From Wohlfahrtiimonas larvae_A (GTDB lineage Bacteria > Pseudomonadota > Gammaproteobacteria > Cardiobacteriales > Wohlfahrtiimonadaceae): DNA of 52,485 nt. The stretch covers positions 1-52,485 of the forward strand of contig JBEBSR010000012.1 in NCBI GenBank assembly GCA_040394195.1. The letters are read 5' to 3'. Position 1 is the first letter of the stretch. Every line of letters begins with the position of its first letter. The notes below the pieces were generated by a model, which saw only the letters and a list, made by a program, of their open reading frames with translations, ran no database searches and was not told where the DNA came from. Below are positions 48,334 through 52,485 of the stretch, piece by piece. The position numbers were made by a program, and so were the translations under genes.

Positions 48334-50391
48334 TTAAGTATTCGCTTCTACCATCCAAATTAAGGGTTTTAGCTCTTGTCCTGTGAATGGTTTAGTATTT
48401 TCACTACTTGGAATGGATGGATCTAAACGCATTTTCGTCAGCATGATCAATTCTGCAAACTCAGGAATATCTTTAGGATCTTTTGATAATTGATCTAATG
48501 AATATCCCAAAATTGCCAGTTGAGAAAGCACAGATTGCTGGCGAATCATAAATTCATTGTAGTAATGAAAATCACCATGAAATTTCTGTGGCTCTTTTTG
48601 CATACGTGTTAAAGAATTGGATAGCTGAATAATTAATGCTTGTGTATCTTTAAGCTTCACATAAAAGTCAGATGAATCAGCAGTACGTTTAATCCAAGCA
48701 TTTTCCAGTGTTTCTAATAAATCATAAGTATGGAAACGAATGCGCTCTGCTAATCTTGGCGCTTCGCGTTTTTCCCAAGAAGGTAAAAAGTAGATAGTGA
48801 ATGTAATGGCAATGATCGCACCAATGGCTGTATCCAAAATGCGCTCAGCTGCTAATGCTAAGCCTGATGTATCTATACCAACGTTCAATGTTAAAAGCAC
48901 ATATAATGTGGTGAACATCACAGATAATTTATAATCAATGCCACCCAAAGCATTACTTAAAATCACGCCAATAAAAATATAGAGAATAAGATAAGACATT
49001 GGTGGGTGGAAGGAAATAATGATACCCACTAATGCACAGCCCATAATCGTCCCCATGATTCGATCACGACTACGTTCCTTTGTAATACTGAATCCTGGGC
49101 GCATTAATGTCATGATGGTGAAGGCAATCCAAAAGCTATGGCCTAAAATTTGTTTTTGTTCCAATACCAAGTTAATAAACGTTAATGTACAGAACATTGC
49201 TGTGGCTGTGCGAATAGAAAAGCGCATGTAATCAGAAGAGAGCGACAGATTCTCTTTGAAAATGCTCCAAGACCAATAACTATGGGAAATATGCTTTTTA
49301 AAGTTATCGCCCAAAGCAGGTGCTTCTGTTTGGTCTAATAATAACTGTCTGATTTTATCTAATTGTCGATTCATTACCCAAGCTTTACGGTAATGTGCTG
49401 CTAAAACATGATAAGCATCCAAATCAGAGCCATCTAAATTTTGATTCTTTAATATCTCTAACTCATATTCTAGTGCACGTAGTTCCGCTTTAAAGCCTAA
49501 ACGGCGAATCATTTCTCCGCCACCTAATGTAAACATTGCCATTTCATCTAAGTTATTGGCAGCTTTGGAATAAAGATCACGGAAGAAAATCTGAATATCA
49601 GAGTTTTCGTAGGATTGACGAATCGTGGTGAAGTCCTGATAAGGTGCAACTAAACGATCATAAATATCTGTTAATAGTGTTAATTCACCTGCCATTTTAA
49701 TAATTTTTGGATCATGACGATTCGGAGCGCGGAATAATAAATCACGTACTTGTTGGAGATCTGATACCAAAAATGTTTGTGATTCAATGAGGTTGGCAAA
49801 CTTTTTATCTAAATCACTATTTTGACGATAACATTCTGACAATGCACGAAGATACTTTGATAATCTTGTATAACAAGCTGATAAGGTCTGTCTTAAAATA
49901 TAATCTGCAAAATATTTGGCAAAGATTAAGGCATAAATGACATAGAATATTGAGCCAAATGCAAAGTCGATGACATATTCTGTAAATTCATAGGTATTGC
50001 GACCTGTGATCATTGCGATGAAGATAAATGTAAATCCAATAGTATTGGCTTTTACGCCAAAGCAACTGATGAAATTACTGAAAAATACGACAATGGATAG
50101 AGAGATAATGAATAGTGGAGAGAACCCATCAAATTGCGCAAAATAAAATGCTATAAGCAATGTGCCCACTAATGTGACTAAAAGTTCATTGCGTTTATGT
50201 TTGAACGAGCCAATTTGATCTGCAATACCAATGGTTAAGCTGGCATAACCAACAGTGACTAAATTTTTAGATTCTCCACCCAATAAATAGACAATTAATA
50301 CAGGCAAAAAGACACCAATGCCTTTATACAAGCCCATAGTGAAATCGTAAGTGAAGAAGAAACGATAGATGTTGGTAATAGATTTGTTCAT
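48334..50391 (-). CDS. yccS: FUSC/YccS-family inner-membrane protein
   Basis: The 685-residue protein has the two-module layout of the fusaric-acid-resistance-like YccS/YhfK group. A first membrane block is at about residues 15-165 (GVFLPVLIVYLLGGESKNLVTVGYASLTIGIADQIG). A long cytoplasmic helical region follows at about 165-370 (LRALSECYRQNSDLDKKFANLIESQTFLVSDLQQVRDLLF). A second membrane block is at 390-530 (YMRFSIRTATAMFCTLTFINLVLEQ; WIAFTIMTLMRPGFSITKERSRDRIMGTIMGCALVGIIIS), then a C-terminal helical tail. YccS-type proteins are of unknown substrate. The symbol follows overall architecture rather than a close match. A hairpin separates it from dsbD upstream. Confidence 0.85.
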   Translation of the reverse strand: MNKSITNIYRFFFTYDFTMGLYKGIGVFLPVLIVYLLGGESKNLVTVGYASLTIGIADQIGSFKHKRNELLVTLVGTLLIAFYFAQFDGFSPLFIISLSIVVFFSNFISCFGVKANTIGFTFIFIAMITGRNTYEFTEYVIDFAFGSIFYVIYALIFAKYFADYILRQTLSACYTRLSKYLRALSECYRQNSDLDKKFANLIESQTFLVSDLQQVRDLLFRAPNRHDPKIIKMAGELTLLTDIYDRLVAPYQDFTTIRQSYENSDIQIFFRDLYSKAANNLDEMAMFTLGGGEMIRRLGFKAELRALEYELEILKNQNLDGSDLDAYHVLAAHYRKAWVMNRQLDKIRQLLLDQTEAPALGDNFKKHISHSYWSWSIFKENLSLSSDYMRFSIRTATAMFCTLTFINLVLEQKQILGHSFWIAFTIMTLMRPGFSITKERSRDRIMGTIMGCALVGIIISFHPPMSYLILYIFIGVILSNALGGIDYKLSVMFTTLYVLLTLNVGIDTSGLALAAERILDTAIGAIIAITFTIYFLPSWEKREAPRLAERIRFHTYDLLETLENAWIKRTADSSDFYVKLKDTQALIIQLSNSLTRMQKEPQKFHGDFHYYNEFMIRQQSVLSQLAILGYSLDQLSKDPKDIPEFAELIMLTKMRLDPSIPSSENTKPFTGQELKPLIWMVEANT

Positions 50392-50430
50392 GCGAAGTTA
50401 AATGTACTTTTAACTAGGAAGGTAGAGATG

Positions 50431-50483
50431 ATTAAGCTCATCATTATAGATGAGCTTAATTAATCAATCTAGGGTAGAACCCT
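50431..50483. repeat. Strong hairpins between dsbD and yccS
   Basis: ATTAAGCTCATC (50431-50442) and GATGAGCTTAAT (50449-50460) form a perfect 12-base-pair stem with a 6-base loop. A shorter AGGGT/ACCCT hairpin lies at 50471-50483. Neither has a T run on the minus strand after it, so they may be mRNA processing or attenuation elements rather than a simple terminator. Confidence 0.55.
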
Positions 50484-50499
50484 TAATTTTTATAATATT

Positions 50500-52314
50500 T
50501 TAGTTGGAAGGATGTTTAGATAAAATATAGTCCAAATGATCACGGAATTTATCAGCAGGAACATAGCCCATTACACGATATTCTGGGATTTCATTACCAT
50601 CTTTATCAAAGAATAAGATGGCTGGTGGCCCGAAAATACCAAAGTGCTTTTGGATTTGCTGATCAATCTTATTATTTTCTGTGACATCTACAATTAAGAA
50701 GTTTAATTTTGCTAAACGCTCTTTCACTTCTGGATCACTGAATGTGTATTTTTCAAGTTCCTTGCAAGAGACACACCATTCAGCATTGAATTCTAGCATT
50801 GAAACTCTGCCTTCATTATTTTGTAGTGCTTCATTTAAACCATTCAAGCCAATAACATTAATAAACTCAGGGCGTTCTTTAACTTGGAAACTTTCATAGC
50901 CATAATATCCTGCGAAACCTAAGGCAATCAATGCAGGGATTAAAAAGAATTTAGGTAATTGTTTGGATTTGAAAATTTTGATCGCAAACCAAATAGTCAA
51001 TGAAAGGGCAAGAATTGCGTATAATGCATTCTCCCAGAAATATGGCAAGATTCTTCCTAAGAAATAAGCGGCAATTGCAAGCATGATGAAGCCAAAGAAT
51101 TCAGTGATCGCATTCATCCAAGGGCCAACTCTAGGTAATAAATATCCTGATGAAACGCCTAAGATCAATAAAGGTACGCCCATGCCCATGCTCATAGTGA
51201 ACAAAGCAAAGCCACCTAAAACGTAATCTTGCGTTTGTGAAATTAAAGTAATGATGCCGATCAATGGTGCAGTTACGCAAGGGCCAACGATCAATGCTGA
51301 TAATGCGCCCATAATTGCAGCACCTGCATATGTGCCATTTTTCGATTTATTGGCAAATTTATTGAGGTAGTTTTGAATAAACCTTGGTGTTTGTAGTTGG
51401 TACATGCCAAACATACTTGCAGATAAAACGACAAAGAGTATAGCAAAACCAATCAGTACATATTTATTTTGGAATGCTGCAGCTAATCCACTGCCTAACA
51501 TAGCTGCAATCATGCCGAGGATTGTATAAACAACACCCATCGCAAGAACATAAGATAATGAGATTAAAAATCCACGAGATTTAGTGAGATTTTTTTCACC
51601 TGTCAAAATGCCTGATAAGATCGGTAGCATTGGCAATACACAAGGTGTGAAAGTTAATAAAACACCCAATAAAAAGAATAATGGTAATGCTAAGTATTTT
51701 TGCTCTTTTAAGAATGTACCTAAGCGATCATGCTCATTCAATAGGTGCTCATCTGATTCAATGCTAACTTCTTCTGTTATAAGCTGATCAGACTCAGAAA
51801 TATCAGGATTCATGATGACAGATTGATCCCAATCATAGGGTGCAAAACACAATCCAGCTTTCGCACAGCCTTGAGCTTCAATATTTAAATGTAATGTATG
51901 GATATTTGTTAAAGGCTTTTCAAATTTAATGACCATTTCTGCGCTGCGATCATAAATGGGTTGAAGCCCAAAGAATTCATCTTCATGCATGATGGCTTCT
52001 GGCCAGATGATTTCTTTGATTTTGACACCTTGGTTTAAAGGTTTAACAAAGATTTTATCTTTATATAAATAGTAATCTGAGTTCACTTCCCAGATTAATG
52101 AAATTTCATCATCACTATTTTTAAATATTTGAGGTTTGAATACTTCAAAGGGAGGGAGGAAGTCTTGTTGCGCTGCCATAAGGCTAGGTGATGCTGATTT
52201 ATTTTGTATCAGCGAATCAGAGAAGCTTTGTGCTTGAGTTTGTGCGCCAAAGAGCGTTAGAAATAAAGCTAATAGAATGCTTGTGGCAAATGTCTTTAAA
52301 GAGAGATGTTTCAA
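50500..52314 (-). CDS. dsbD: Thiol:disulfide interchange protein DsbD
   Basis: DsbD carries electrons from cytosolic thioredoxin to periplasmic proteins such as DsbC. All three parts are present: signal peptide (to about 28); an N-terminal immunoglobulin-like domain with the pair in GCAKAGLCFAPYD; eight membrane segments with the paired cysteines in LLTFTPCVLPMLPILSG and IVGPCVTAPLIG; and a C-terminal thioredoxin domain with EWCVSCKE (Cys514/Cys517). Length is 604 (565 in E. coli). The start is a TTG with AAGGTG seven bases before it; no better in-frame ATG is near the signal peptide. Confidence 0.95.
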   Translation of the reverse strand: MKHLSLKTFATSILLALFLTLFGAQTQAQSFSDSLIQNKSASPSLMAAQQDFLPPFEVFKPQIFKNSDDEISLIWEVNSDYYLYKDKIFVKPLNQGVKIKEIIWPEAIMHEDEFFGLQPIYDRSAEMVIKFEKPLTNIHTLHLNIEAQGCAKAGLCFAPYDWDQSVIMNPDISESDQLITEEVSIESDEHLLNEHDRLGTFLKEQKYLALPLFFLLGVLLTFTPCVLPMLPILSGILTGEKNLTKSRGFLISLSYVLAMGVVYTILGMIAAMLGSGLAAAFQNKYVLIGFAILFVVLSASMFGMYQLQTPRFIQNYLNKFANKSKNGTYAGAAIMGALSALIVGPCVTAPLIGIITLISQTQDYVLGGFALFTMSMGMGVPLLILGVSSGYLLPRVGPWMNAITEFFGFIMLAIAAYFLGRILPYFWENALYAILALSLTIWFAIKIFKSKQLPKFFLIPALIALGFAGYYGYESFQVKERPEFINVIGLNGLNEALQNNEGRVSMLEFNAEWCVSCKELEKYTFSDPEVKERLAKLNFLIVDVTENNKIDQQIQKHFGIFGPPAILFFDKDGNEIPEYRVMGYVPADKFRDHLDYILSKHPSN

Positions 52315-52393
52315 AACTGCACCTTTCCAAATTGAAGTGAATGACGAACGTGAAATTGTCTCACATAAAATGTAAATTGTTTAAGATTTACAC

Positions 52394-52421
52394 TTGACGA
52401 TTAAAAATATCTCGCTATAAT
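52394..52421 (+). promoter_or_regulatory. Sigma-70 promoter of tRNA-Gly
   Basis: TTGACG (52394-52399), a 16-base spacer and a perfect TATAAT (52416-52421) lie 13 bases upstream of the tRNA 5' end. This is the best promoter visible in the window, as expected for a stable-RNA gene. Confidence 0.88.
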
Positions 52422-52434
52422 TACTTCATTTTCT

Positions 52435-52485
52435 GCGGGAATAGCTCAGTTGGTAGAGCACAACCTTGCCAAGGTTGGGGTCGCG
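52435..52485 (+). tRNA. tRNA-Gly (GCC), 5' part only, cut by the window end
   Basis: The 51 bases from 52435 follow bacterial tRNA-Gly(GCC) closely: acceptor GCGGGAA, D arm with AGCTCAGTTGGTAGAGC, and an anticodon stem-loop in which CTTGCCAAG carries the anticodon GCC. The T arm and 3' acceptor strand are beyond the window. Other tRNA genes may follow in the same unit. Confidence 0.95.

Noticed and set aside
1..52485. CRISPR arrays, restriction-modification genes, insertion sequences or rRNA genes
   Set aside because: I looked for repeat-spacer patterns, methyltransferase and nuclease motifs, transposase DDE patterns and rRNA sequence, and found none.

Overview
The window is AT-rich bacterial chromosome of a gammaproteobacterium. 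Evidence for this is a division/cell-wall cluster, a meso-diaminopimelate-type MurE, and close relatives of E. coli YddG, MetR, YdhR, DbpA, AcnA, NrdD/NrdG, YccS-type FUSC protein and DsbD. The low GC and a cluster that stops after mraY would fit Moraxellaceae or a Cardiobacteriales relative such as Ignatzschineria/Wohlfahrtiimonas, but I cannot decide the genus from sequence alone.

Layout. (1) 1-1991: the right end of what looks like an integrated genomic island. It holds two truncated genes meeting near 205, an exported orphan protein, clustered repeats, and then the last ~20 bases of a tRNA/tmRNA gene (1973-1991) followed by that gene's own terminator, i.e. an attachment-site signature. 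(2) 2.1-8.4 kb: acyltransferase, penicillin-acylase-type lipoprotein, YddG-like exporter and small conserved proteins. (3) 8.6-16.2 kb: rsmH-ftsL-ftsI-murE-murF-mraY-yigZ. It is preceded by three MraZ-type boxes with exact 10-base period, although mraZ itself is absent. (4) 16.3-18.6 kb: a 765-aa exported protein ending in a type IV pilin-like globular domain. (5) 18.7-27.2 kb: MetR-like regulator with a perfect MetR box; a LemA/TPM trio; a VOC-YafY pair; a YsnB-like phosphodiesterase; a polymer-forming-like protein with a GbsR-type regulator and a shortened DsbC. (6) 27.2-31.4 kb: GNAT, SDR/DoxX/DUF2269 operon, racemase, YdhR and a DsbA-family protein. (7) 31.5-38.2 kb: a patch containing three broken genes (LysR with an in-frame TAA, DMT transporter with an in-frame TGA, Sel1-repeat protein with a frameshift) among intact dbpA, cvfB and a Bcr/CflA transporter. 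(8) 38.4-52.5 kb: siderophore-interacting protein and AraC regulator around a Fur-like site; anaerobic ribonucleotide reductase nrdDG; acnA; AhpD; FUSC protein; dsbD; and the first 51 bases of tRNA-Gly(GCC).

Functionally most of the window is core housekeeping: peptidoglycan precursor synthesis and septation, anaerobic dNTP supply, TCA cycle, and periplasmic disulfide handling (DsbD with a DsbC-like and a cytosolic DsbA-family protein). The least explained elements are the island edge, the pilin fusion, the LemA/TPM trio with a paralogue sharing only the glycine-rich tail, and the retained MraZ operator without its regulator nearby.
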